Below are positions 40,099 to 47,729 of a stretch of DNA of 64,000 bases, in pieces; the stretch's first letter is position 1; every line of letters starts with the position of its first letter. The position numbers and the translations under genes are program-made. Source of the stretch: Dermatophilaceae bacterium Sec6.4 (GTDB lineage: Bacteria; Actinomycetota; Actinomycetes; Actinomycetales; Dermatophilaceae). Under the pieces are notes generated by a model. It searched no databases. It was given only the letters and a program-made list of their open reading frames with translations, and was not told the DNA's origin. The stretch is from the NCBI GenBank assembly GCA_039636865.1, contig CP144172.1:682001-746000 (forward strand), in the 5' to 3' direction.

Positions 40099-40863
40099 TC
40101 AGATGGAGAGCGGAATGCTCAGGCAGGTCACGCAGCCCTCGCGCTTCTCGAATTCACTCATCGGCACCGGTCGGGTGCGGAAGCCGAGGTCTTCCAGCTC
40201 CGCAATGGTCCGCGGTGCAGAGTCACTGATCAAAAGAGTGCCGTCGATCAGTGGTACGACGTGACAACCAGCGTCTTCGTGTACTAGTCGAGCGGTCGGC
40301 AGGGCACCGGCCTCGACGAGATCCTCGCGGTGCATCAGCATGGTGCCGTCCGGTAGCGCCGTTACCGCTGACTTCAGGTGCAGCACCCCGGTCAGTCGTA
40401 CCGGTACGACAGTGCGACCCAGCGGTGCGAGGAACGCGCGTAATTGCGCGATGCCTTCGCCGTTGGTGCGACCGCCGCGACCGACGTAGACGGTGTTGCC
40501 GACCTGCAGGATGTCGCCACCATCCAGGGTGCCGGGCTCGGTGATCCGGTGGATCTGCAAGCCGAGTTCGCGCAGCGCATCCTCGGTGCCGTCGACCTCT
40601 GCGCGACGTTCCAGCGCCCCGGGCCGAGCCAGTACCGCCACGGGGCCCACGACGACTGCGGTGTCCTCGACATAGACCGCGTCGGCAAGGTCGGGCGCGT
40701 CGTCGACATATTGCAGGGCATACCCCGCATCCTCCAGTGCCGCGCAGTAGGCCGCGTGCTGCTGTTGAGCCAGGTCGGTGTCGACCGCAACCCGATCAAT
40801 GTGGGAGGTGATCCCGGACTCGAGCGCTGAACTGGTGCGACGCACCAAGGCAATAGGAGGCAT
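40099..40863 (-). CDS. ddaH: Dimethylargininase (N-omega-dimethylarginine dimethylaminohydrolase family)
   Basis: A 254-residue guanidine-modifying-superfamily hydrolase, the same length as Pseudomonas DDAH. Catalytic Cys247 is in CVTCLSIPL; the His is in GVLHLKSAV and the acidic residue in AVYVEDTAVV; TLDGGDILQVGNTVYVGRGG is the central block. DDAH splits methylated (and in part other N-omega-substituted) arginines to citrulline and an amine. ATG 40863. It is 42 bases after the HAD-like gene, in a minus-strand group with a YqcI/YcgG N-hydroxylase-family gene, suggesting modified-arginine metabolism. Confidence 0.9.
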   Translation of the reverse strand: MPPIALVRRTSSALESGITSHIDRVAVDTDLAQQQHAAYCAALEDAGYALQYVDDAPDLADAVYVEDTAVVVGPVAVLARPGALERRAEVDGTEDALRELGLQIHRITEPGTLDGGDILQVGNTVYVGRGGRTNGEGIAQLRAFLAPLGRTVVPVRLTGVLHLKSAVTALPDGTMLMHREDLVEAGALPTARLVHEDAGCHVVPLIDGTLLISDSAPRTIAELEDLGFRTRPVPMSEFEKREGCVTCLSIPLSI

Positions 40864-40905
40864 TCGCCCACCCTGAGGCCAACTGGCGGTCCCCGTCAAC
40901 GCGCG

Positions 40906-41580
40906 TCAGGCGTGATCGGTCGGCAGCATGGAGGCGAGCTGGCTGAACTGCACCCGGTCGACACGTTGCTGCGCGGCTGAGAAATCGTGCTCAGCGGTGT
41001 TGGCGTTGGGGAATGCGACGCACGCGATTCCGGCTGCCTGGGCTGAGGTGACACCGTCGATGTTGTCCTCGATCGCCACGCAGTGGGCGGCGTCGTCACC
41101 CAGGCTGCGCACCGCGTGCTGGTAGGCGTCGCCGGCGGGCTTGCGGTCCGGCACGCTGGTGATGTCCACGATCACGTCGAACATCTCGGCGGTGACCTCA
41201 GGTGTGAGCGCCTCCAGCAGGGCGGTGACGTTCTGGGTGGATGTGGTGGTGACCAGCCCTACTTTGAAACCGGCCTCCTTGGCGTCGGCAATGGTCGCGG
41301 CCACGTCGGGGCGCGCCGAAATGCCCGCGGTTGCGATGTCCTCCTGGAAGATCTGCGATTTCGTGAGGTGTACGGCCTGGGCGTCGACCTGCTCATCACG
41401 GGAGGCGGCGTAGGCGGCGATCCGGTCCGCACCCCCGCTGGCGCCGAGCATCTCCAGGTAGTCCTCGCGCGACCAGGTCCATCCCAGGTCGTGGGTGGCG
41501 AACGCCTTGTTGAACGACTCGCGTTGCAGCTCAGAGGTGTCCGCGAGAGTGCTGATGGAACCGAACAGAATGGCCGACAT
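40906..41580 (-). CDS. HAD-like protein of the beta-phosphoglucomutase fold lacking catalytic Asp residues
   Basis: A 224-residue CbbY/beta-phosphoglucomutase-like protein. The fold is clear (QRESFNKAFATHDLGWTW cap, KVGLVTTTSTQNV motif II, PDRKPAGDAYQHAV motif III, CVAIEDNIDGVTSAQAAG motif IV). Motif I, however, reads ILFGSISTLADT instead of FDxDGT: the nucleophile Asp is Gly7 and the acid/base Asp is Ile9. It should therefore not form an aspartyl phosphate; a binding or regulatory role is inferred. ATG 41580 follows AAGGAG. First gene of a probable two-gene unit with ddaH. Confidence 0.85.
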   Translation of the reverse strand: MSAILFGSISTLADTSELQRESFNKAFATHDLGWTWSREDYLEMLGASGGADRIAAYAASRDEQVDAQAVHLTKSQIFQEDIATAGISARPDVAATIADAKEAGFKVGLVTTTSTQNVTALLEALTPEVTAEMFDVIVDITSVPDRKPAGDAYQHAVRSLGDDAAHCVAIEDNIDGVTSAQAAGIACVAFPNANTAEHDFSAAQQRVDRVQFSQLASMLPTDHA

Positions 41581-41653
41581 GGTGTTCTCCTTGTGAAGAG
41601 GAAGGAATGAGGGTGCGCCGGGCATCGGTTTGGACCACGGCTTCGCAGACGAC

Positions 41654-41682
41654 CGTATCGACATCGACCCCGGTTTGGTCAA
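41654..41682 (-). promoter_or_regulatory. Possible sigma-70-type promoter for the HAD-like/ddaH unit
   Basis: On the minus strand TTGACC (41677-41682) and GATACG (41654-41659) are separated by exactly 17 bases, about 75 bases upstream of the ATG at 41580. The -35 box matches well, the -10 box only in three positions, so this is a weak prediction. Confidence 0.35.
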
Positions 41683-41763
41683 GAGTTGCCTGATGTCCAG
41701 GTCAGTCATGATCGCGGCTGAGGCCGATCCGTCCTCGCGGACAGGCTCACCCCGGTGGCCGCA

Positions 41764-42492
41764 TCAGCCGATGAAGTCTTCCGGCAGGCTCGACAGGGTG
41801 CCGTGCTGCGGTCGGTCCAACCCGGTCTGGACCCGGATGTCGATGGGTGTGCAGGTTCCGTTGTTGGACTTCTCCGCCGAGCATGCAGTGACGCCGGCGT
41901 ACAGGTCGACCTCGGCGCGGATGGCGAACAGGTCTCCAGGGTGGGTCGGTGGAGGGTCGATGTGTAGTCGCCCGTCCGGACTGGTCCACACGTCCATGAA
42001 GACGTTCATCGTGGTCCCGATCCGGTCCGGGGCCACCCCAACCGGGCCCAGTGCGTCGCAGAGGTTCGCGAAGCAACTGGGGTGTGGCGCGCCGCCGAAC
42101 TCCGGGTAGAGCACGTCGAACGTCGCCTGGCTGCACGGTGTCAATGTCAGGTCGTGGATGCCGACGGTGTCCTCGATGATGGTGGCCATCACGGTGGACC
42201 GGTTGGACCACAACCGGTCGCCGGCGCTGACGTACAGCGTGTTGTTGTAGTCGACGGTGCGCCCCGCGGACAGGCATTCCTGGGGGTCATCTACAGCAGC
42301 CAGGTACAGGTCGGCGACCTGCTCACCGCACGGGTCCACGATCTGCAGAACCGCGCCGGCGGGGACGTGGACGAGCAGACCGGTCTGTGGCGGTAACCGG
42401 GTCCACCCGGGCGCGGGCCCGTCGCCGCCTCCGGCGTATGGGCGGGGCGGTGTGCTCGCGCTCGGGGTGGCCGGGCGGCGCGGGTCAGTCAT
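41764..42492 (-). CDS. DUF1989 (urea carboxylase-associated) family protein
   Basis: A 242-residue protein. LLVHVPAGAVLQIVDPCGEQ, then VADLYLAAVDDPQE and RTVDYNNTLYVSAGDRLWSN, and EFGGAPHPSCFANLCDALG are the family blocks; the Cys-rich centre is likely a metal site. ATG 42492 follows GAGGAGACCC and overlaps the stop of the upstream YqcI/YcgG-family gene (ATGA). DUF1989 proteins accompany urea/guanidine carboxylase and aminomethyltransferase genes, but their reaction is not settled. Context suggests handling of a guanidino or ureido compound. Confidence 0.87.
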   Translation of the reverse strand: MTDPRRPATPSASTPPRPYAGGGDGPAPGWTRLPPQTGLLVHVPAGAVLQIVDPCGEQVADLYLAAVDDPQECLSAGRTVDYNNTLYVSAGDRLWSNRSTVMATIIEDTVGIHDLTLTPCSQATFDVLYPEFGGAPHPSCFANLCDALGPVGVAPDRIGTTMNVFMDVWTSPDGRLHIDPPPTHPGDLFAIRAEVDLYAGVTACSAEKSNNGTCTPIDIRVQTGLDRPQHGTLSSLPEDFIG

Positions 42493-43214
42493 CGGGTCTC
42501 CTCGTGCGGACGAAAGGATGGGCTCCATGCGTCACTGACGGCGCGCCCGGAGTACTGGCGGGCTTCGGAGGCCCCGCCGTGGTCCGCTGCCATCGGGTTG
42601 GTGTCGCCTTGCAGGCGTTCGTCGCGGGTGCGGATCGCATTGCGCATCCGGTCGAAACCGCCCTGCTCGCGTAGTAGTTCGAACTGCTCGTGCAGGTTGA
42701 ACACCAGGGTGGGTAGCGGCGCCCGCCGCGCGATCCGTGACGCGCCGGGGTGCAGCCCGACGATGAAGAACGCCGTCCCGGCGTGGCTGAAGGCGAAATG
42801 CGGATCCGACGGGTCGGGTGACACCCCAGGCGCCCACGGGTGTTCGTCGTCGTCGTGCAATCCCTGCAGAACAGTCCACAACAACGCCTCGAACTGTGCC
42901 TCGGTTGCAGTGGTGGGGGAGCGGAACACCGCGATCAGTGACGCGAACGGTCCCTGCGGGTCTGTGGCGGCGGCGAACTGTTCCAACTGCTGGGCCAACT
43001 CACCCAGTTCGGCCCGCTCGCTCATCTCCTCCAACACCACGATCTGGGCGCCGTCACGCCGGAACACTGACCTGGCTCCCAGGCACGGATAGTCCGGGTG
43101 GGTGACCATCTCGTTCAGGACTTGCGCCACACCCTGGTCGGGGCCGGCGTGCAGATCCCGCTCAGCGGCGCTCCTGAGATAGGTCGGCAGCGCTGGAACC
43201 GTCTTACGCGCCAT
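42489..43214 (-). CDS. YqcI/YcgG family protein (haem-dependent guanidino N-hydroxylase family)
   Basis: A 241-residue protein of the family that includes GntA (guanitoxin pathway) and DcsA (cycloserine pathway), haem enzymes that N-hydroxylate arginine-type guanidines. Family blocks: THPDYPCLGARSVFRRDGAQ, SLIAVFRSP, EAQFEALLWTVLQGLHD, FSHAGTAFFIVGLHPGASR and TLVFNLHEQFELLREQGGF. ATG 43214 has GAGGTG upstream; ATG 43247 would add 11 residues. Coupled by ATGA to DUF1989. Enzyme activity is inferred from family only. Confidence 0.85.
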   Translation of the reverse strand: MARKTVPALPTYLRSAAERDLHAGPDQGVAQVLNEMVTHPDYPCLGARSVFRRDGAQIVVLEEMSERAELGELAQQLEQFAAATDPQGPFASLIAVFRSPTTATEAQFEALLWTVLQGLHDDDEHPWAPGVSPDPSDPHFAFSHAGTAFFIVGLHPGASRIARRAPLPTLVFNLHEQFELLREQGGFDRMRNAIRTRDERLQGDTNPMAADHGGASEARQYSGRAVSDAWSPSFRPHEETR

Positions 43215-43297
43215 CAGGAACACCTCATCGGGGCATTGGTGGGACATAGATGCCCGGCAGGTCACCTGCCGGGCATCTGCGTCTATGCGGTCGGTCT

Positions 43298-43831
43298 TCA
43301 GATGTCCAGCAGGCCCTTGAGGCCCCGCTGCTGCTCGCCCTGTTGGGCGCCCAGCACCACCAGGACCCCGGTCAACGCGGGGATGGCCCACTGCAGCATC
43401 TGTAGCTGCTTCTGCGCCTTGGCGAGTTTGTTCGACGCGCCGGCCGAGGGCTCCGTGGCGCCGTCAGCACCTTCGCCGGCCTGTTCGGCGACCTGCTTGC
43501 CCAGCCATCCTGAGTACCCGGTCGCGCCCATCGCTGCGACTGTCACCACGGTCTTGACGATGGTGTTGGCCTGGGTTCCCCCATCGCGGGCGAGCCGCTT
43601 GCGATTGCCGCCGATCAGGCCGAGCCCGCCCACGGTGTGGATCCCGGCTGCAGCGATCTGAACGGGTGCCCAGCGGGCCCAACCCAAAGAGGACAGGCGG
43701 GCCCGCTCGGTGGGGTCCTTGGCCTTCGCGGTCGCACCGTTCAGGCCCACGGCGCCCATCAGCGAGCCCCCGAACCACGTCGCCAACGACAGGTCGTGCG
43801 CGATCCTGGACACAGTATTTGTTGAAGCCAT
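43298..43831 (-). CDS. Conserved membrane protein
   Basis: A 177-residue protein with about four hydrophobic segments (LATWFGGSLMGAVGLNGATA, PVQIAAAGIHTVGGLGLIGG, VTVAAMGATGYSGWLGKQVA and LQWAIPALTGVLVVLGA) and a polar, Ser/Ala/Gly-rich linker around residue 125. No catalytic motif. Clean codon use and a good ATG at 43831. Similar proteins are common in actinobacteria without assigned function. It lies downstream of the hemerythrin gene but 169 bases away. Confidence 0.7.
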   Translation of the reverse strand: MASTNTVSRIAHDLSLATWFGGSLMGAVGLNGATAKAKDPTERARLSSLGWARWAPVQIAAAGIHTVGGLGLIGGNRKRLARDGGTQANTIVKTVVTVAAMGATGYSGWLGKQVAEQAGEGADGATEPSAGASNKLAKAQKQLQMLQWAIPALTGVLVVLGAQQGEQQRGLKGLLDI

Positions 43832-44000
43832 CGGGTCCTACTTCCATCAGTCGGTCAGATACGCCTTCACCTAGGTCATACCCGCACTGAGGCCAGCCAA
43901 ACCGGACCCACCCGAATGAACTGTGTAAGAGTCAGCCGCTCGCCGCGCGATCAGCTGGTGTCCAGTCAGCTGCGGCTGGAATGCACCCGCCGGCCACTGT

Positions 44001-44501
44001 TCAGCTGATGATCGCGTCGACCGTCTTCTTCAGTGCAGATGGCTGCGCGGGGGAGCGGGGAGCCTTCTCCTTCAGCTCGATCAGATGGGCACCGATGTCC
44101 TGCAACGCTTTGCGACCCAGTCCCGCACGCACCTTGGGGAACCATTCGTCTTCTTCTTCGTCCATGTGGTGACGGACGTTCTCGATCAGGACGGTCGTCT
44201 TGGCGTCGAAACGCTCGTCGGAGGGGTCCATGGCGAACAACTCCGTGGCGAGCACGTCCGCGACGTGGTGCTCTTCATAGGACTCCAGCACGTCCTGCTC
44301 CAGGTCCGGCAACAACTCGCGAACCCGCGGGTACATGCACTCGTTCTCGATGTAGGTGTGCACCGTCAGGGCCTCGATGATCTTGGCGACGAGGTCGCCC
44401 TTGGTCTTCGTCGCGTTGGGTCCGGCGTCCTGGAACTGGCGGAACAGTTTGCGGATCTGCTGGTGGTCTTCCTTCAGTAGCACGATGGCATCTGTACTCA
44501 C
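44001..44501 (-). CDS. Hemerythrin HHE domain-containing protein
   Basis: A 166-residue four-helix protein. Iron-ligand positions are visible: LLKEDHQQIRKLF, ALTVHTYIENECMYPRV, YEEHHVADVL and ENVRHHMDEEEDEWFP. The di-iron site binds oxygen or nitric oxide, and relatives serve in oxidative or nitrosative stress or in iron storage. The GTG at 44501 follows AGGGAGAG. A Pro/Ser-rich C-terminal tail is typical of actinobacterial members. Confidence 0.9.
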   Translation of the reverse strand: MSTDAIVLLKEDHQQIRKLFRQFQDAGPNATKTKGDLVAKIIEALTVHTYIENECMYPRVRELLPDLEQDVLESYEEHHVADVLATELFAMDPSDERFDAKTTVLIENVRHHMDEEEDEWFPKVRAGLGRKALQDIGAHLIELKEKAPRSPAQPSALKKTVDAIIS

Positions 44502-44866
44502 GAAACTCTCCCTCTGTGGTGTACCGCGGACTCGGTCATGCCTGTCCAGGGGAGCTTATGTGCCCCGTCGGCCCGGTGTCTGTTGCTGGTGCTGTGGCCC
44601 GGCAGCGCAGCTGCAATTCGGGTCGCAACGCGGCAGCTGCAGGCCCAGCTCCGTTGCATTCGGTACCCGCACGAGGGGCAGCACAGTGGGTCGGAGATGC
44701 ACTGCCCTGCGCGCCCGTTTCGTAGGCCTCAGGTGGGTCCGACCTACGCTGGAGCAATGAATCCCTGCGTCGCGCCGCCCCCCGACGCGAGATCCAACCG
44801 GCGTCCCCACGCTGCACCGCCACCGGTGTGGATGGCCCTGACGTCGATCGCCAGGGTCCCCCACTG
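44502..44866. other. 365-base region without a clear gene
   Basis: Upstream of the hemerythrin gene (minus) and the TVP38-type gene (plus). It holds several CAGCTGCA-type palindromic words and GGGGCA/TGCCCC boxes, none forming a clear operator. A 36-codon frame from ATG 44757, preceded by GGAG, ends in a TGATG overlap with the next gene at 44867 and could be a leader peptide; its Pro/Arg-rich composition makes a real protein doubtful. Confidence 0.4.
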
Positions 44867-45559
44867 ATGGCAAAGCGACTCAACCGACTGGCGCTGATCC
44901 GGTTCGGGATCCTGTTGGCGTTGATTGCGGCCGGGACGGTCGCAGTGCTTCTTGTCGGCATCCCCGACGCAGCGACGTTGCGAGAGAATTTCGCGCAGGC
45001 CGGCGTACTGGGCGTCCTCGCCTTCATCGCGCTCTACGCGCTGTTGTCGCTGACGCCCATCCCCGCGTCCGCCCTGACGATCGCGGCGGGTATCAGCTTC
45101 GGATTGGTGCGCGGCATCCTCGTCGTCGACGTCGCCGCGACCATCGGTGCGATTGCGGCGCTCTACCTGGGCCGTCTACTGGGCCGGGACGCGGTGCGGG
45201 GAATGGCAGGAGCGCGGTTGGATTCCCTCGACGAGTTGCTCAGCAGGCGTGGTTTGGTGTCGGTGCTTCTCGTGCGGATGGTCCCGATCTTCCCGTTCGC
45301 AGCGGTCAACTACGCCTCGGGGCTCACGGCGGTCAAGGTCCGTGACTACGTGATTGGCACGGCGGTCGGTATCCTGCCCGCCTCCGTGGCGTACGTCGCC
45401 GTAGGGGCCTACGGCTCCAAGCCCGGTTCGCTGCCGTTCGTGCTCGCGGTCAGCTCGCTGGTGATCGTGACGGTGGTCGGCGGGGTCCTCGCACGGCGGC
45501 GCAGGCAGGGTCGCACCGTCCCGGAATCGATGGCACCCACCCATGAGGAGATTCGATGA
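44867..45559 (+). CDS. DedA/TVP38-TMEM64 family membrane protein
   Basis: A 230-residue protein with about six hydrophobic segments. LLSLTPIPASALTIAAGISF is the first re-entrant element; the family block GLVSVLLVRMVPIFPFAAVN with YASGLTAVKVRDYVIGTAVG is the second. VTT-domain proteins move lipids between leaflets or support membrane homeostasis. ATG 44867 overlaps a short upstream frame; the stop overlaps the next start (ATGA). A basic C-terminal tail follows the last helix. Confidence 0.9.
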   Translation: MAKRLNRLALIRFGILLALIAAGTVAVLLVGIPDAATLRENFAQAGVLGVLAFIALYALLSLTPIPASALTIAAGISFGLVRGILVVDVAATIGAIAALYLGRLLGRDAVRGMAGARLDSLDELLSRRGLVSVLLVRMVPIFPFAAVNYASGLTAVKVRDYVIGTAVGILPASVAYVAVGAYGSKPGSLPFVLAVSSLVIVTVVGGVLARRRRQGRTVPESMAPTHEEIR

Positions 45560-46053
45560 TCGCCGACCGTTGGGGTGTCACGCCCGCTGACATCGCCATG
45601 AATTACGGCTGTGACGACGTGGTGGCCGCGCCGGTCATGCAGGCCTGGCGCGGCGTCACTGTGCACGCCCCCGCCGAGAACGTCTGGCCGTGGATCGTGC
45701 AGCTGCGCCTGGCGCCGTACTCCTACGACTGGATCGACAATCTCGGCCGGCGCTCCCCGCAGGAGCTGCAGGACCTACCCGACCCGGTGGTGGGGTCGCC
45801 GTTCATGGCCACGGCCGGGCGATCGGTCGGCCAGGTGCTCAGTGTGACGCCGGGTGAGCAGCTCACCGCCCGCATCCTCGCCTCAGTGATGTCCTATGTC
45901 GTGGTGCCGGCCGGTGCCGACAGCCGCCTGCTGATGAAGATCGTGATGGGTAGCGGCAAGGCTTTCGCACCCCTGGTCAGCATGGGCGACCTGGTGATGG
46001 CCCGGCGCCAACTCCTCAACCTGAAGGCGCTCGCGGAGCGCTCGGCATCCTGA
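45556..46053 (+). CDS. SRPBCC family protein
   Basis: A 165-residue START/Bet v1-like protein. GVTVHAPAENVWPWIVQLRL, YSYDWIDNLGRRSPQEL and VGQVLSVTPGEQLTARIL match the actinobacterial SRPBCC type that follows the consensus 'APxxxVWPWLxQxG'. It has a ligand cavity for hydrophobic molecules but no known reaction. The start overlaps the TVP38-type stop (ATGA), so lipid-related cooperation is plausible. Confidence 0.8.
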   Translation: MIADRWGVTPADIAMNYGCDDVVAAPVMQAWRGVTVHAPAENVWPWIVQLRLAPYSYDWIDNLGRRSPQELQDLPDPVVGSPFMATAGRSVGQVLSVTPGEQLTARILASVMSYVVVPAGADSRLLMKIVMGSGKAFAPLVSMGDLVMARRQLLNLKALAERSAS

Positions 46054-46054
46054 C

Positions 46055-46086
46055 CGGCAACGCGGCAACGCGGCAACGCGGCAACT
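46055..46086. repeat. 8-bp tandem repeat (CGGCAACG x4)
   Basis: Four direct units CGGCAACG at 46055, 46063, 46071 and 46079, the last with one change. They start 2 bases after the SRPBCC stop and lie between convergent genes. A simple slippage-prone minisatellite; no regulatory role visible. Confidence 0.8.
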
Positions 46087-46116
46087 CGGCCGATGTTCAC
46101 CTTCAGTCGGTCACGC

Positions 46117-46797
46117 TCAGTGGCAGGGCGGTGAGATCAGGCGCCTGCCGTCCGTTAGATCCAATGCTGCAACGACGTGCCAGTCACCAGCCGGGAGCGC
46201 GTAGCCGAGATCGGGCGAACAGCTGTCGGTGCCTACCCAGATCGGAATCTGCACAGATTTTCCTGGCACCGCGGAAAAGACGACCAGCGGCGATATCTGC
46301 ATGCCGAAGCAGCTGCCGACCCCCACACCGTTACGGTCGACGATCACCCCGGTGAGGTTCCCGTTGGTCTCAATGTCGACGGCGGTGGCGGTGAGGTCGG
46401 TCAGCGACACGTCGAAGATCTCGAAAAATCCAGTTCGTACCGCCACCGGATCCACGAGTTCGATGCGCAGCTGAACCGGGTCTGCGAGAGTTCGATCCGC
46501 ATCGATGACGGGCCCGGAAGACACCCGGGGTCCCGGCGTAGGTCTGCTGTAGAAGATCTGATCCTGCTCCCGCTGCAGGCACATCAAGTCCTTGCGCAAC
46601 GACTCCCACATCCGCAGGTGCTCCGGATCGACGCATTCGACGCGGACCCAGTCGGCGATACCGTACCGCTGAGCGACCGCGGCAATCGCGGCTCTGTCTC
46701 CGGCGGTCAGGTCGGTCACGGTGACGCGTAGGCCACGGTCGATATCGTAACGAGCCTCAGCGAAGCGATCGCCCGATGGAACCGCCAGCCCAAGCAC
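46117..46797 (-). CDS. Hypothetical protein, 226 residues
   Basis: A soluble protein without membrane segment. GIADWVRVECVDPEHLRMWE and LRKDLMCLQREQ suggest a short helical part, followed by beta-rich sequence (PVQLRIELVDPVAVRTGFFE, NLTGVIVDRNGVGVGSCFG). A Cys pair (SCFG, SCSP) is present. The GTG start at 46797 is uncertain. Convergent with SRPBCC. No family recognised. Confidence 0.6.
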   Translation of the reverse strand: MLGLAVPSGDRFAEARYDIDRGLRVTVTDLTAGDRAAIAAVAQRYGIADWVRVECVDPEHLRMWESLRKDLMCLQREQDQIFYSRPTPGPRVSSGPVIDADRTLADPVQLRIELVDPVAVRTGFFEIFDVSLTDLTATAVDIETNGNLTGVIVDRNGVGVGSCFGMQISPLVVFSAVPGKSVQIPIWVGTDSCSPDLGYALPAGDWHVVAALDLTDGRRLISPPCH

Positions 46798-46828
46798 CGT
46801 AGAAGGGTGAGGGGGCTACCGTCGGCAG

Positions 46829-47014
46829 ATGGTGCAGGAACGTTCCGTCCCGCGATCGATCGTCTGGGCAACCGGCATATTCGTCGTCGGGTCAGCCCTG
46901 ATCATTCTGCTGTTCCTCTGGCTGAACATGAGCATGGCTTTCATCGTTGCTCCGCTGATCATCGTCGCAGTTGCCTCTTACTCGGGTCACGGGTTCGCGC
47001 GCAAGGGTCAATGA
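46829..47014 (+). CDS. Small two-helix membrane protein
   Basis: A 61-residue protein with two hydrophobic helices: IVWATGIFVVGSALIILLFL and MAFIVAPLIIVAVASYS, and short charged ends. It is divergent from the unknown gene at 46117 by 31 bases and convergent with the GNAT gene by 6 bases. The frame and hydrophobic pattern support a real gene, but no function can be given. Confidence 0.6.
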   Translation: MVQERSVPRSIVWATGIFVVGSALIILLFLWLNMSMAFIVAPLIIVAVASYSGHGFARKGQ

Positions 47015-47020
47015 CCGATC

Positions 47021-47569
47021 TCAGCGCGTGAGGTCCTCCCAGGTGAACGGGGTCGTCACTCCGGTCTGCCAATCGCCGCGCAGGATCGCGTAGGCCACCG
47101 AGGCCACCGGGGCGCCCCCGGTCACCGGCCAACCCTGCCGGTAATGGGCCTCCTTGAGGAATCCGCAGCGTAGGAACGTGCGACGCATCGCGATGTTGTC
47201 CTCGCGGGTCTGCCCCTCGAAGCGGTGGACATCGGGCATCGAGGTGAAGATGTGCGCCGTGGCCGCCCGCAAGGCCTCGGCGCCCAGACCGCGCCCGCGC
47301 ATCGACTCGGCGAGCCTGAGGTCGAACATCGGGTTGCCGTCGCTGAGTTCTTCGAATCGCAACAGGCCGACCCGCCCGAGCTGCTCATGTTCCACCCAGT
47401 ACGAGTCGTTGTCCCCGTCTCGGTAAGCCCCGGCGTCGATGGCCCGGCCAACCTCGGCGGCGGTGCGGCGCACCCCGACGTGGAACGGGAACTCGTTGCT
47501 CGTCAGGAAGGTCACCAACGGCTCCCGGTCGGCGCCCGTCGGATCCAGCCGCATCAGAGATGTCTCCAT
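47021..47569 (-). CDS. GNAT family N-acetyltransferase (RimJ-like)
   Basis: A 182-residue acetyltransferase. The acetyl-CoA binding motif is RLAESMRGRGLGAEALRAAT (Q/R-x-x-G-x-G/A), followed by EGQTREDNIAMRRTFLRCGF and KEAHYRQGWPV, as in the RimJ/RimL subgroup that acetylates ribosomal protein N-termini or small amines. METSLMRLDPTGADREPLVT starts at ATG 47569. Lies downstream of the iron-uptake operon beyond a strong hairpin, so probably separate. Confidence 0.88.
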   Translation of the reverse strand: METSLMRLDPTGADREPLVTFLTSNEFPFHVGVRRTAAEVGRAIDAGAYRDGDNDSYWVEHEQLGRVGLLRFEELSDGNPMFDLRLAESMRGRGLGAEALRAATAHIFTSMPDVHRFEGQTREDNIAMRRTFLRCGFLKEAHYRQGWPVTGGAPVASVAYAILRGDWQTGVTTPFTWEDLTR

Positions 47570-47619
47570 GGCGCAACGGTAGGCAGTGTGGATCCGTTCT
47601 AATGTCGCGCCCTTGCTCG

Positions 47620-47696
47620 GTGTCGTCCGGGAGGAGATCCGGACCGAAAGTGACGATTTCGGTCCGATAAGGGGTGGCTTTCCTCCCCGACGACAC
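47620..47696 (-). terminator. Nested 77-bp hairpin after the iron ABC operon
   Basis: Outer arms 47620-47635 and 47681-47696 (GTGTCGTCCGGGAGGA and its complement) pair over 16 bp with one mismatch. An inner perfect 10-bp stem (CGGACCGAAA, 47640-47649 with 47657-47666) lies within. It follows the permease stop (47730) on the minus strand, so it is probably the operon terminator; the two-storey structure is larger than needed for that. Confidence 0.65.
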
Positions 47697-47729
47697 ATCG
47701 GCGGCCGCGGTCGGCCCGGGTGGTCCCGG

